Positions 14,759 through 23,745 are shown, numbered from the stretch's first letter. The stretch is 39,004 nt of DNA from Butyrivibrio sp. (GCF_017433805.1 NZ_JAFRGN010000014.1:1-39004), one strand, 5' to 3'. The notes: a model not told the origin generated them from the sequence alone. Made by a program: numbers and translations.

Positions 14759-16369
14759 ATGAAAAGACTTCTCGAAAAGAGCCTTGTAATCCTTGCTGCA
14801 GCTGCATTTGCGTTAGCGGGCTGTGCAGGAGCGACTGATACTGACAAAGGTTCTGAGAAAACTGAAAATAATAGCGTAGTTTCCAAAGGGGACGATGTAA
14901 CTCTTGACTGGTACATTAATTTTTCCTGGTTTAACACCAAGTGGGGAGATAATGCTGTATCAAAAGAAATTACAGATAAAACCGGAGTTAACATCAATTT
15001 CATTTCACCTCTTGGAAATGAGGAAGAAAAGCTCAATTCCCTTATAGCATCTGGTTCACTTCCTGACCTCATCACCCTTGGCTGGTGGGAGCCTCAGGTC
15101 AACGAGATGATTCAGGGGGATATGGTCTATGCTTTGAACGAGCTTGCTGATGAGTACGATCCTTACTTTTACGAGGTTACTGATCCACAGGCCATTTCCT
15201 GGTACACCCAGGCAGATGGAAATGTTTACGGATATCCTTGTTCTTCCGTAACACCTGATGATGTAACCAGTAACGACAACATCGGCTCCAATCAGACCTT
15301 CCTTGTGAGAAAAGACATATATGAGGCCATAGGAAGTCCCGATATGACTACCATAGAGGGTTTTGAAACAGCAGTTAAAAAAGCCAGCGAGATGTTTCCT
15401 GAAATAGATGGTAAGCCCCTTATACCTGTGGGCGCCCACATCTTTGATGATACCGGTAATGTCTCTTTTGACCTATATCTACAAAATTTCCTGGCCGTTC
15501 CTTATGAAAAGGATGGGGAACTATATGACAGGGATACTGATCCTGAGTACATCGAATGGCTCAAGATGTTCAGAAGACTTGGAGAGCAGGGATATCTATC
15601 AACGGATCTTTTCATAGATCAGAGAGTACAGATGGAGGAGAAGATCGCGGAAGGCAGGTATTTTTGTATGCTCTATCAGTACACAGATATGTCAGCTCAG
15701 CAGAAGGCACTCTATTCCAAGGATCCAGACAGCATCTATATAGCTGTTGACGGTCCCAAGAACAGAAACAGGGATGACCATGTCCTTCCCACCAACACAG
15801 TAAGTGGATGGACCATAACCATGGTGAGTAAGAACTGTAAGCACCCTGACAGGGCTATAGAGTTCATTGACTATATGCTATCAGAGGAAGGCCAGAAGAC
15901 GGTTTATCTTGGCATTGAGGGAGTCACCTACGATGTGGTTGATGGAAAAGAAGTGGTGAAGCCTGAAGTCCAGCACCTTCTTGATACAGACAGAGGACAA
16001 TATGACGCATTGTACGGCGCAGATGATGCCTATTGGATGTTCCAGGATAATGTAATGCAGCTCAAATGGAAACAGGAAACAACAGGGCCTACAGATCAGC
16101 TTGAGAAGTGGACTTACCCCTACGCCACCTACACCGGAGTCTATGACATAATCTTGCCGGCAGACACTGAGGATGCCTACACTAACGCGAGGATAGAGAA
16201 GCTCTGGAGCGAGACACTTCAGAACCTCCTGTTATCCAGAAGCGAAGAAGAATTTGATGAGATATTGGATAAGTTCATAGCGGACAGAAACGCCATGGGC
16301 TTTAAGCAATTGCAGGAAAAGAGATACAAGTATGTCGAAAGCGCAAAAGAAAAGCTTGGCATTAAGTAA
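14759..16369 (+). CDS. Extracellular solute-binding lipoprotein, LplA-like
   Basis: 536 residues. Signal peptide with lipobox ALAGC, Cys22. The mature start (VTLDWYINFSWF, then KLNSLIASGSLPDLITLG at about 97-114) is characteristic of the long LplA-type family 1 binding proteins; at more than 500 residues it is longer than the typical MalE class. It has no permease of its own here. Its 3' end overlaps the histidine kinase gene by 38 nt, so binding protein, kinase and regulator are probably made together. It may deliver sugar to the upstream permeases or present ligand to the kinase sensor domain; the sequence cannot decide. Confidence 0.9.
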   Translation: MKRLLEKSLVILAAAAFALAGCAGATDTDKGSEKTENNSVVSKGDDVTLDWYINFSWFNTKWGDNAVSKEITDKTGVNINFISPLGNEEEKLNSLIASGSLPDLITLGWWEPQVNEMIQGDMVYALNELADEYDPYFYEVTDPQAISWYTQADGNVYGYPCSSVTPDDVTSNDNIGSNQTFLVRKDIYEAIGSPDMTTIEGFETAVKKASEMFPEIDGKPLIPVGAHIFDDTGNVSFDLYLQNFLAVPYEKDGELYDRDTDPEYIEWLKMFRRLGEQGYLSTDLFIDQRVQMEEKIAEGRYFCMLYQYTDMSAQQKALYSKDPDSIYIAVDGPKNRNRDDHVLPTNTVSGWTITMVSKNCKHPDRAIEFIDYMLSEEGQKTVYLGIEGVTYDVVDGKEVVKPEVQHLLDTDRGQYDALYGADDAYWMFQDNVMQLKWKQETTGPTDQLEKWTYPYATYTGVYDIILPADTEDAYTNARIEKLWSETLQNLLLSRSEEEFDEILDKFIADRNAMGFKQLQEKRYKYVESAKEKLGIK

Positions 16370-18164
16370 AGGCTTAAAACTAAATACCAGACTTACAGGC
16401 GTTGTGCTCATCTTTGTAATGCTGCCAATAGCTATCCTTGGGGGAATTGTCTTTTACAATATGGAGCAGTCTTCCATAAGAGAGAACGTAAGCTTCATGC
16501 AGTCAACTATGGAAAGACGAAGGGACTCTATCTCCAACAATATTGATTCCATCAATATGACAACCCAGTTCTTTCTGACTAATGACACTATGAACAACGT
16601 GCTCATATGTGCGGCCCAGGGCGGGCAGTACAGCACAAGGCAGCTCATTGATATCTACAGAAATGATGTAGCGGCTCTTGAAAGGCTTATCAACAACAAC
16701 CCGGTTCTTCATGGAGTTCGCTACTATGCCATAAATGACAACGTTCAGGAGATGATGCCAGTACTGTTTAACCACAACCGTATGAACAGGCAGAAGTGGG
16801 CAGGAATGGCAAGTACAGGGGGATGGTTCTTTGACTATCAGGACAATCTTTTTGCTGGCTATGAGGACTCACCGATGATTGGACTCATTACTCCTGTGAC
16901 TGACAGACAGCACGGACGGATTGGCGTTATCGAAGCCAACATGACTATGCGGACCATGTTCCCGTCAATGTATGAGGACATAAAGGGAGAGAGCAGCTGC
17001 TTTGTAACAGATGATGGCAGGATAATCTACGGAAGTAATGAAGATGACAGCATAGCACAGATAGCCACAGAGCTTGCAGACACCCTTAAGTCATCCCAGG
17101 ACATAGCAGATGCTTCCAGGATCATCACCAGTTATAAGAGGGAAAAGAAAAGCGTTATTTCCGGAATGTATATCCCAGAGCTTCTGGGAACACTGGTTTC
17201 CGTTGATGATATTTCAGAGAGCCTTAGTGAAGTCTATAAGCTTAGGACCAATTACATCATTGGCATGCTGATAATCCTCGCAGGAATGGCCTTTGTAATT
17301 GACGTTGTAGTTAACCACGTACTCAAAAAGTTCTATGAGGTTTTATCAACCATCAGAAAGGTCAGAAGTGGCGATCTTGATGTGAGGACTATTGAGAGTG
17401 GCAGAGACGATGAAATGGGTGAGCTCGCCCATCAGGTCAACAGGATGCTTGATAACATTCAGGAGCTCATGAAGGAAAATATCAGCAGAGAAGTGCTGGT
17501 CAAAGATTCACAGATCAGAGCCCTTCAGAATCAGATAAATGCCCACTTCATTTACAACGTCCTTGAGTCCATCAAAATGATGGCGGAGATAAAAGAGGAC
17601 TATGATATCTCGGACGCTATTACGAGCCTTGGTAAGCTCCTTAGATACAGCATGAAATGGACTTCTGATACGGTAATGGTATCTGAGGAAATAGAGTACA
17701 TCAAGAACTACATGGCTCTTATAAATCTTAGATTTGACTACGAGATATATCTTTCTCTGAATGTGCCGGATGAGATCATGCAGCAAAGAATCCCCAAGAT
17801 GTCGCTGCAGCCCATTATCGAAAATGCCATTATTCACGGCATAGAAGAGCTTGCTGATGACACCACGATTTACGTCAAGGGAATACCTGAGGGCGACTAT
17901 TGCACAATTGAGATAACTGATAATGGCCGAGGCATGAACGCAGAGGAGCTTGAGACGCTTCGGAAAAAGATATCCGGAGAGATCAAGACAGAAGGCGGCT
18001 CCAGCAATGGAATCGGACTTAAAAATGTACAGGACAGAATCCGCATGGAATATGGTGATAAGTGCGGAATTGATGTAGCAACTATGGAAGGGTGCTACAC
18101 CAAGGTTTACGTGAGAATCCCTATGAAAAGAGGTTTGACGCATGCAGACAGTACTGGTAGTTGA
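16332..18164 (+). CDS. YesM-type sensor histidine kinase
   Basis: 610 residues. TM1 at about 20-42, an extracytoplasmic sensor domain to about 305 of the double-Cache type, TM2 at about 309-330, HAMP (VRSGDLDVRTIESGRDDEMGEL region), then the His_kinase domain with phospho-acceptor His405 in QINAHFIYNVLESIK, and an HATPase with N box IIENAIIHGIE, DNGRGMN and GIGLKNVQDRIR. LytS/YesM-class kinases sense extracellular carbohydrates and phosphorylate YesN-type regulators. The start overlaps the binding-protein gene by 38 nt, and the end overlaps the regulator by 23 nt, a strong sign of translational coupling. Confidence 0.95.
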   Translation: MSKAQKKSLALSKGLKLNTRLTGVVLIFVMLPIAILGGIVFYNMEQSSIRENVSFMQSTMERRRDSISNNIDSINMTTQFFLTNDTMNNVLICAAQGGQYSTRQLIDIYRNDVAALERLINNNPVLHGVRYYAINDNVQEMMPVLFNHNRMNRQKWAGMASTGGWFFDYQDNLFAGYEDSPMIGLITPVTDRQHGRIGVIEANMTMRTMFPSMYEDIKGESSCFVTDDGRIIYGSNEDDSIAQIATELADTLKSSQDIADASRIITSYKREKKSVISGMYIPELLGTLVSVDDISESLSEVYKLRTNYIIGMLIILAGMAFVIDVVVNHVLKKFYEVLSTIRKVRSGDLDVRTIESGRDDEMGELAHQVNRMLDNIQELMKENISREVLVKDSQIRALQNQINAHFIYNVLESIKMMAEIKEDYDISDAITSLGKLLRYSMKWTSDTVMVSEEIEYIKNYMALINLRFDYEIYLSLNVPDEIMQQRIPKMSLQPIIENAIIHGIEELADDTTIYVKGIPEGDYCTIEITDNGRGMNAEELETLRKKISGEIKTEGGSSNGIGLKNVQDRIRMEYGDKCGIDVATMEGCYTKVYVRIPMKRGLTHADSTGS

Positions 18165-19593
18165 GGATGAAAAGTTAATAAGACAGGGCATTTCCGCCAT
18201 GATAAAAAGATGCGGAGTTCCTGTAGGTGAAGTTATAGAGTGTGCCAATGGTCTTAAGGCCATGGAGGTGCTAAGAGAGCGGGCTATAGATGTTATGTTC
18301 ACTGACATCAGAATGCCCAAGATGAACGGCATAGAGCTGGTCAAAGAAATGCAGAGCCTTGAGAACATGCCTATTACCATAGCTGTAAGTGGCTATGATG
18401 ATTTCTCCTACGCTGTAGAGATGATGAGACAGGGCGTAAGGGAGTATATTCTTAAGCCTGTTGAGAGAGATAAGCTCCGCGAAGTAATGGAGAAGCTGGA
18501 AAAAGAGATCAGCCAGAAAAACGTTACAGCAGAGAAAACTGAAAAGCTCGGCAAGCAGTTCCTTAAGTACATCTTAACTGATGGAAATGAGGAGCATGAA
18601 GACCTTGATATCATCGGCAAAAGGATAAAGGCTGATGTGGGAGAGGAGTATCTTGTTCTTGTTACTAGTAAGGAAGACGATGTCCAGAAAGAACTGGTTA
18701 CTATTAATTCCATAGCTGAGATAGACGAAAATGAAGTTTTTATCATTGGAAAAGACAAAGTGGCAGAGATAAGATCACGTCTATCTGAGGTCGATGAATA
18801 TATATCAAGCGCTGGAATAAGTGACAGCTACACTGATATCGGCGATCTTAAAAAGGCTTATCTTCAGGCCAAAAATAGAAGGCAGAGAGCTTTCTTTAGA
18901 GAGGAACTGGTCTTGTCAGATGAGGATACCAAGGTTCCGGAAGCACTTCTTGAAAATGGCAAAAAGCTATGTGACAAGGTAGCAGTCAGTGCCAGAGTAC
19001 AGCTCACCGGCACAGACAGGGCAGAAACCATAGAAAAAGAATGGAATTCCTTTTTTACGGCAGCAGCCAGAAGGCAGATAAGTCCTGAGGACTTTGCCAA
19101 GGCCATGGCTCTTTTTGTTCAGGAATATGAGAGTGTATATAAGAAATCTCTTCAGGATAAGCTGGGAAATCCATTTATTTACAGCTCTTTATCCGAGTAC
19201 AAAGAAATGCTTTTTGATACTGTTTTTGAGGAAAATGGAAGGCTCCTTGACAGGGCTGGAGAGGGCCAGGCAGATAAGAAAATGTTCAAGGCCGTTAACT
19301 ACATCCGGGAGAACTTTAACACAGATATAAACATGGCTGTGGTTTCTAACTATGTTTCAATGAACTATTCTCTGTTCTCAACCGCCTTCAAGAACTATAC
19401 AGGTATCAACTTTGTATCTTACGTAAGGGGACTTAGGATTGAAGAGGCCAAGAGGCTTCTAAGAGAAACAACCATGAGAGTTAATGAGATTGGACAAAGG
19501 GTTGGATACGATAATGACAAGCATTTCATGAAAAATTTCAAGGAATCCGTTGGAGTATCTCCCAGTGAATACCGCAGAAATACAGCAATCTGA
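18142..19593 (+). CDS. YesN-type response regulator with AraC DNA-binding domain
   Basis: 483 residues. REC domain at 1-120 with acidic pocket VEDE, phospho-acceptor Asp55 in MFTDIRMPKMNG, switch residue in VSGYDDF and Lys in ILKPVERDK. A central region of about 250 residues follows with no recognised domain. The C-terminal 100 residues are an AraC-type double helix-turn-helix, including VSNYVSMNYSLFSTAFK and IGQRVGYDNDKHFMKNFK. Partner of the overlapping kinase gene; the likely target is the neighbouring transporter promoter, which is an inference. ATCTGAT/ATCAGAT repeats at the stop (19588-19619) could form a weak hairpin. Confidence 0.95.
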   Translation: MQTVLVVEDEKLIRQGISAMIKRCGVPVGEVIECANGLKAMEVLRERAIDVMFTDIRMPKMNGIELVKEMQSLENMPITIAVSGYDDFSYAVEMMRQGVREYILKPVERDKLREVMEKLEKEISQKNVTAEKTEKLGKQFLKYILTDGNEEHEDLDIIGKRIKADVGEEYLVLVTSKEDDVQKELVTINSIAEIDENEVFIIGKDKVAEIRSRLSEVDEYISSAGISDSYTDIGDLKKAYLQAKNRRQRAFFREELVLSDEDTKVPEALLENGKKLCDKVAVSARVQLTGTDRAETIEKEWNSFFTAAARRQISPEDFAKAMALFVQEYESVYKKSLQDKLGNPFIYSSLSEYKEMLFDTVFEENGRLLDRAGEGQADKKMFKAVNYIRENFNTDINMAVVSNYVSMNYSLFSTAFKNYTGINFVSYVRGLRIEEAKRLLRETTMRVNEIGQRVGYDNDKHFMKNFKESVGVSPSEYRRNTAI

Positions 19594-19649
19594 TACTGAG
19601 TATTGCGTAACAATCAGATACAAAACTGCAATCGCCAGAATATAGACTA

Positions 19650-20198
19650 TCACATATTACCAAGGGACAGAACCATCTCGGCTGCTTCTACCATGTTGCA
19701 GCCGGATTCCATGGAACACTTCTGGAGATATTTGTGAGCCTCAGGCTCAGTCATATGGTGTTTGTCCATCAGTAAGTCCTTAGCTTTATTAATGATCTGT
19801 TTATCAGCATCGCTTCTATTGAGGCGGTGCTGTTTTGCTTTCTTACGGGCACGGGAAACACCCTCCATCATCATGCTGATGGTGGAGTAGAGATCATCCT
19901 TGGTAATAGGTGTTGGAAGGTAGATAAGACGTGAATTATCGTTGCCTGCAGGTGCTTTGTCCGGAGAGGCAATCATGAGCATCTGAAAGTATCCGGGCAG
20001 ATCCTCTACAAGGTCAGAATAGAGCATGTCACTTAAGCGGTAGCCACATACGATGACTCCGCTTCCGAGATCCTCCATGGCGGACAGGGCCTGCATGCCG
20101 GAAGTGACAGCGGTAATGTTGTCAAATCCACCACGGAGCAATATGCTTTTGAATTTATGGGCATCCTCTGCCTTGGCAAAAGCAACGATAATGTTCAC
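19650..20198 (-). CDS. ANTAR domain RNA-binding regulator with pseudo-receiver
   Basis: 182 residues. The N-terminal 120 residues fold like a receiver, but the phospho-acceptor position is Cys51 (GVIVCGYRL where VILD is expected), so aspartate phosphorylation is unlikely. The C-terminal 60 residues (ADKQIINKAKDLLMDKHHMTEPEAHKYLQK onward) are a clear ANTAR domain, the three-helix unit that binds paired RNA hairpins and prevents termination. It is the second gene of the glnA operon, 21 nt after glnA. In clostridia, glnA-linked ANTAR proteins are nitrogen regulators; the likely RNA target is the glnA leader described below. Confidence 0.92.
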   Translation of the reverse strand: MNIIVAFAKAEDAHKFKSILLRGGFDNITAVTSGMQALSAMEDLGSGVIVCGYRLSDMLYSDLVEDLPGYFQMLMIASPDKAPAGNDNSRLIYLPTPITKDDLYSTISMMMEGVSRARKKAKQHRLNRSDADKQIINKAKDLLMDKHHMTEPEAHKYLQKCSMESGCNMVEAAEMVLSLGNM

Positions 20199-20219
20199 AA
20201 ATCTAACCTCAAACCTTTT

Positions 20220-21554
20220 TTAGAAATTGTTGAGATATTTATCAAGTTCCCACTTGGTAATGCAGGTGCGGAATTCCTTCCACTCAGCCTTCTTGGCTTC
20301 CAGAATCTTGTGATAAACAGATTCGCTCAGTACTTCCTTGCCAAAGTCGTCAGCCTTAAATGCGTTTATAGCTTCTCCAAGAGTCATAGGAAGAACATCT
20401 ACAGTTCCAGAGTTTGTCTGGTCAAAAGAGATGCTTCTGATATTCTCAGACAGTTCCTCTGGAGGTGTCATTTTTTTCTCAATGCCCTCAATACCTGCAG
20501 CCAGAATGTATGCAATAGCAAGATATGGATTGCAGGTAGCATCAGGGTTACGAACCTCAACTCTTGTAGCAGAACCTTTTCTTGATGGAATTCTGATAAG
20601 AGCACTTCTGCCATTTGAAGACTTGGACCAGGAGATGTTAACTGGAGCATCGTAGCCAGGAACCAGTCTCTTGTAGGAATTAACGATTGGGTTAGTGATA
20701 AGTGTCATTCCCTTGGCGTGGGAGAGAACACCGGCAATGAAGCTGCCAGCAGCTTCTGAAAGATTGCCGTCATTGGTTGCGAATATATTGGCGCCCTCTG
20801 CATCCTCTGCAAGGAAGCTTATATGCATACCTGAACCACTGATGCCTTCAACAGGCTTGGGCATAAAGGTTGCATAGAGTCCGTGCTTCTTGGCGATTGT
20901 TTTAACTGCCATACGGAAGGTCATGATCATGTCAGCAGCTCTGAGTGCATCTTCTTCCTCGAACTGAATCTCATGCTGAGCTGGTGCGATCTCGTGGTGT
21001 GATGAAGAAATGTTAAAGCCCATTTCCTCAAGATTTAAAATGATCTCTCGTCTGACATTCTCGCCCTGATCAAGAGGCGCTACATCGAAATATCCAGCTC
21101 TTTCCTTGGTGGTTGCAGTTGGATTTCCGTTGTCATCATAGTCGAATAAAAAGAACTCGAGACGTGGATTTACCTTGAAGGTAATGCCCATGTCACCGGC
21201 TTTTTTGATCACCTTTTCCAGAATAGATCTGGGATCTCCAGAAAAAGGCTTGTTGTCTGAGGTGTAAACGTTGCAGAACATTCTGGCAACCTTACCTGAC
21301 TGTGGTCTCCAAGGATATATCTCGAAGCTGTCCAGGTCAGGGTAAAGGTACATGTCGCTCTCGTCGTCTCTTGTAAAGCCATCGATTGAGATGCCATCAA
21401 ACATACACTCGTTGTTTAGAGCCTTTTCGAGCTGGCTTGATGGAATTGCGATGTTCTTGGGAACGCCGAAAAGATCACAGAACTGAAGTCTGATGAATGC
21501 AACATCTTCCTCCTCTACAATTCGGAAAATATCTTCTCTTGTGTACTTGCTCAT
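20220..21554 (-). CDS. glnA: Glutamine synthetase type I
   Basis: 444 residues, the usual GSI-alpha length, with TAGGAGGAAATC before the ATG. It forms glutamine from glutamate, ammonia and ATP. Visible signatures: GFTRDDESDMYLYPDLDSF (the Arg loop region, about 60-78), the metal-ligand segment HHEIAPAQHEIQFEE, the ammonia/glutamate loop SGSGMHISF and the ATP-site NISWSKSSNGRSALIRIP. NPYLAIAYILAAGIEGIEKK follows near residue 350-375. The adenylylation-type Tyr motif is not apparent, as expected for the Firmicute class, which is controlled by feedback and regulator proteins. It has its own promoter in the end of trpG and a terminator-like leader. Confidence 0.96.
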   Translation of the reverse strand: MSKYTREDIFRIVEEEDVAFIRLQFCDLFGVPKNIAIPSSQLEKALNNECMFDGISIDGFTRDDESDMYLYPDLDSFEIYPWRPQSGKVARMFCNVYTSDNKPFSGDPRSILEKVIKKAGDMGITFKVNPRLEFFLFDYDDNGNPTATTKERAGYFDVAPLDQGENVRREIILNLEEMGFNISSSHHEIAPAQHEIQFEEEDALRAADMIMTFRMAVKTIAKKHGLYATFMPKPVEGISGSGMHISFLAEDAEGANIFATNDGNLSEAAGSFIAGVLSHAKGMTLITNPIVNSYKRLVPGYDAPVNISWSKSSNGRSALIRIPSRKGSATRVEVRNPDATCNPYLAIAYILAAGIEGIEKKMTPPEELSENIRSISFDQTNSGTVDVLPMTLGEAINAFKADDFGKEVLSESVYHKILEAKKAEWKEFRTCITKWELDKYLNNF

Positions 21555-21577
21555 GATTTCCTCCTAGAATACGTAAG

Positions 21578-21640
21578 AAAAAATGGCGCACAAAACAGTG
21601 GACAAGTTCATTGTCTCTGTCTTGGCGCCATTGCCCATTA
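21578..21640 (-). promoter_or_regulatory. glnA leader attenuator, probable ANTAR target
   Basis: Between the glnA promoter and start codon, AATGGCGC (21632-21625) pairs with GCGCCATT (21589-21582) and is followed by a T-run, a terminator inside the 5' leader. Within the loop, ACAG/CTGT and GACAA/TTGTC add inner stems. An alternative hairpin GGC-AATGGC-GCC uses the same 5' arm and has a hexaloop with A1 and G4, the ANTAR-recognised pattern, so the two are mutually exclusive. The presumed regulator is encoded in the same operon. The second canonical ANTAR hairpin is not clear. Confidence 0.7.
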
Positions 21641-21645
21641 GACTA

Positions 21646-21674
21646 ATATTAGTGGTTTTAAGAAGCTATGTCAA
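21646..21674 (-). promoter_or_regulatory. glnA promoter inside the trpG 3' end
   Basis: On the minus strand TTGACA (21674-21669), 17-nt spacer, TAATAT (21651-21646). The -35 is made by the Ile-Asp-Ile codons at the end of trpG. The transcript would start near 21639, just at the leader hairpins. Confidence 0.8.
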
Positions 21675-22263
21675 TGTAGTTTTTGAGCATGGTTCTGCCT
21701 TCTGGAGTAAGGATTGACTCTGGGTGGAACTGAAGCCCGTAAATAGGATATTCCTTATGCTGAACAGCCATTATCTCTCCGTCAGCTGTGGTTGCTGTTA
21801 CCTTAAGGCAATCTGGAAGAGTGTCAGGATCAAGAGCAAGAGAGTGGTATCTTGCTACGTCTCCTTCAGAGCCAAGACCTTTAAATAAAGGACAGGAAGC
21901 TTCTAATTTGACGTGGGACTGCTTGCCATGCATCAGCTCTTTGGCATAGGTAATAACACCTCCCATGGCTGCGCAGATCGCCTGATGGCCAAGGTATACG
22001 CCAAGGACAGGAATATCTTTTCCGAGCTCCCTTACTACATCTATGATGACACCTGCATCCTCAGGCCTTCCCGGGCCAGGAGAGATGATGATCTTATCTG
22101 GCGAAAGAGTTCTGATCTCATCTACAGTCAGTTCGTCATTACGGATGACTTTGAACTCCTCTGGTGCTATTCCTGATTCCTTCGCAGAATCCTGTAAAAT
22201 AGCGCCAACCATCTGATAAAGGTTATATGAAAAGCTGTCGTAATTATCGATTAGAAGAATCAT
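21658..22263 (-). CDS. trpG: Anthranilate synthase glutaminase subunit with Tyr at the catalytic Cys position
   Basis: 201 residues, class I glutamine amidotransferase. Start LLIDNYDSFSYNLYQ, then SPGPGRPEDAG at 61-71, all normal. The nucleophile elbow, GVCLGHQAI in homologues, reads GVYLGHQAI: Tyr90, codon TAC at 21996-21994, one transition from TGC. The rest of the triad, His180 and Glu182 in LQFHPES, is intact. Without the Cys it cannot form the glutamyl thioester, so glutamine-dependent anthranilate synthesis should be lost and TrpE would need free ammonia. Either a mutation or a genuine ammonia-dependent variant. It follows trpE by 3 nt; a pabA role is less likely because of the tryptophan T-box. 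Confidence 0.93.
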   Translation of the reverse strand: MILLIDNYDSFSYNLYQMVGAILQDSAKESGIAPEEFKVIRNDELTVDEIRTLSPDKIIISPGPGRPEDAGVIIDVVRELGKDIPVLGVYLGHQAICAAMGGVITYAKELMHGKQSHVKLEASCPLFKGLGSEGDVARYHSLALDPDTLPDCLKVTATTADGEIMAVQHKEYPIYGLQFHPESILTPEGRTMLKNYIDIAS

Positions 22264-22266
22264 GAC

Positions 22267-23745
22267 TTACATTTCCTCCTCTTCTGCAATTGTGCTCTCA
22301 AGGGCTGTAAGTGCTGCCTTGGCCTTGTTGATGGTCTCCTCGTATTCCTTGGCTGGATCAGAATCAGCTACGATTCCGGCACCACTTCTTACAAATACTT
22401 TGCCGTTCTTCTTATAAAGAAGTCTTATTGCTATGCAGGCATCCATGTTGCCGGAGAAATCGATGTAACCTATAGCACCGCCGTAAACGCCTCGCTTGTT
22501 GCCTTCGAGCTCTCCTATAAGCTGGCAGGCACGAATCTTGGGAGCGCCTGAAAGAGTTCCAGCTGGAAGCACTGCTTCAATGGCATCAAGGGCATCCTTA
22601 TCTTTCCTGATAATTCCGCGTACAGTTGAGCCGATGTGCATAACGTGTGAGTATCGTTCAATAGTATGGAGCTTTTCAACTTCTACAGTGCCAAACTCAC
22701 TGATCTTACCAAGGTCGTTTCTTCCAAGGTCAACCAGCATGTTGTGCTCAGCAAGCTCTTTTTCATCTGCCAAAAGTTCTTTTTCCAAAGCTTCGTCCTC
22801 GGCCTCTGTAGCGCCGCGCTTACGTGTTCCAGCAAGAGGGAAGGTGTGAAGTACGCCGTCCTCAAGCTTAACCAGAGTCTCTGGTGAAGCGCCTGCAATC
22901 TCCACGTCTGTTCCTGAGAAATAGAACATGTAAGGAGAAGGGTTTATTGTGCGAAGTCTTCTGTAGGTCTCAAAAAGGCTTCCCTCGTAATCTGCTGTGA
23001 GATAGTTTGAGAGAACGATCTGGAAAATGTCTCCCTCAAAGATATGCTTCTTGCCGCGAACAACCATGTCTGAATACTTTTCTTTATCAAAAAGAGGAGT
23101 GATAGGGCTAAGGAGCTTGCCCTTTGGCTCAACCTTCTTTTCGCCGTTTATGATAAGGTCTTTGATTCGCTCAAGTTCAGCAATTGTTTTTTTATAGTTC
23201 TCCTCAATGTCTGAGAAAATGAGATCAACATTGGCAATGAGGATGATCTTCTGCCTTACGTTATCAAAGGCAATGACCTTGTCAAAGAGCATGAGATCAA
23301 CGTCCTTGAACTCCTCTGTGTCATTAACTTCCACCTTGGCTGTAGGCTCTTTGTAGGTCAGATAGTCGTAGGCAAAGTAACCTACAAGGCCGCCTGTGAA
23401 GGTTGGAAGAGTGTGAATCTTGGGACTTCTGTGAGAAGCCATGATCTCTCTGATATGGGCAGATGGATCCTTGGTCTCAAAAGACTTATCGCCTATCTTC
23501 ATATGTCCGTTAATGCAGGTGATTTCCAGCTTGGGATCAAAGCCAAGGAAGGTGTAGCGTCCCCATTTCTCATTGGCCTGAGCAGATTCCAGGCAGTAGG
23601 TGTGGGTGGATACATTTTTGAGCTTACGCATCACCTCGATAGGTGTTGTGAAGTCTGAGAGAAGCTCGCAGCTAACTGGGGCAATGTCATAGTCGCCACT
23701 AGCTGCGTACTCTTTGATAGTGCTTAGATCTGGATAAAAGTTCAT
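22267..23745 (-). CDS. trpE: Anthranilate synthase component I
   Basis: 492 residues, ribosome-binding site AAGGAGG. It converts chorismate to anthranilate, the first step of tryptophan synthesis. The chorismate-binding core is complete: AGASPETLVK, the FPLAGTRKRG loop, HNMLVDLGRNDLGKI, SHVMHIGSTV, LPAGTLSGAPKIRA and the C-terminal RSGAGIVADSDPAKEYEE. The N-terminal tryptophan feedback element CLESAQANEKWGRYTFLG (about 50-67) is present. It is the first gene after a tryptophan T-box, followed only by trpG; the other trp genes are not in the window. Confidence 0.96.
   Translation of the reverse strand: MNFYPDLSTIKEYAASGDYDIAPVSCELLSDFTTPIEVMRKLKNVSTHTYCLESAQANEKWGRYTFLGFDPKLEITCINGHMKIGDKSFETKDPSAHIREIMASHRSPKIHTLPTFTGGLVGYFAYDYLTYKEPTAKVEVNDTEEFKDVDLMLFDKVIAFDNVRQKIILIANVDLIFSDIEENYKKTIAELERIKDLIINGEKKVEPKGKLLSPITPLFDKEKYSDMVVRGKKHIFEGDIFQIVLSNYLTADYEGSLFETYRRLRTINPSPYMFYFSGTDVEIAGASPETLVKLEDGVLHTFPLAGTRKRGATEAEDEALEKELLADEKELAEHNMLVDLGRNDLGKISEFGTVEVEKLHTIERYSHVMHIGSTVRGIIRKDKDALDAIEAVLPAGTLSGAPKIRACQLIGELEGNKRGVYGGAIGYIDFSGNMDACIAIRLLYKKNGKVFVRSGAGIVADSDPAKEYEETINKAKAALTALESTIAEEEEM

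Noticed and set aside
17508-18380. A 290-codon reverse ORF opposite the kinase and regulator genes
   Set aside because: It lies fully antisense to two confidently identified genes and has no family resemblance.
21658-22263. pabA (folate) instead of trpG
   Set aside because: The unit is preceded by a T-box with a TGG specifier and a TrpE with a tryptophan feedback element, so tryptophan synthesis is favoured.
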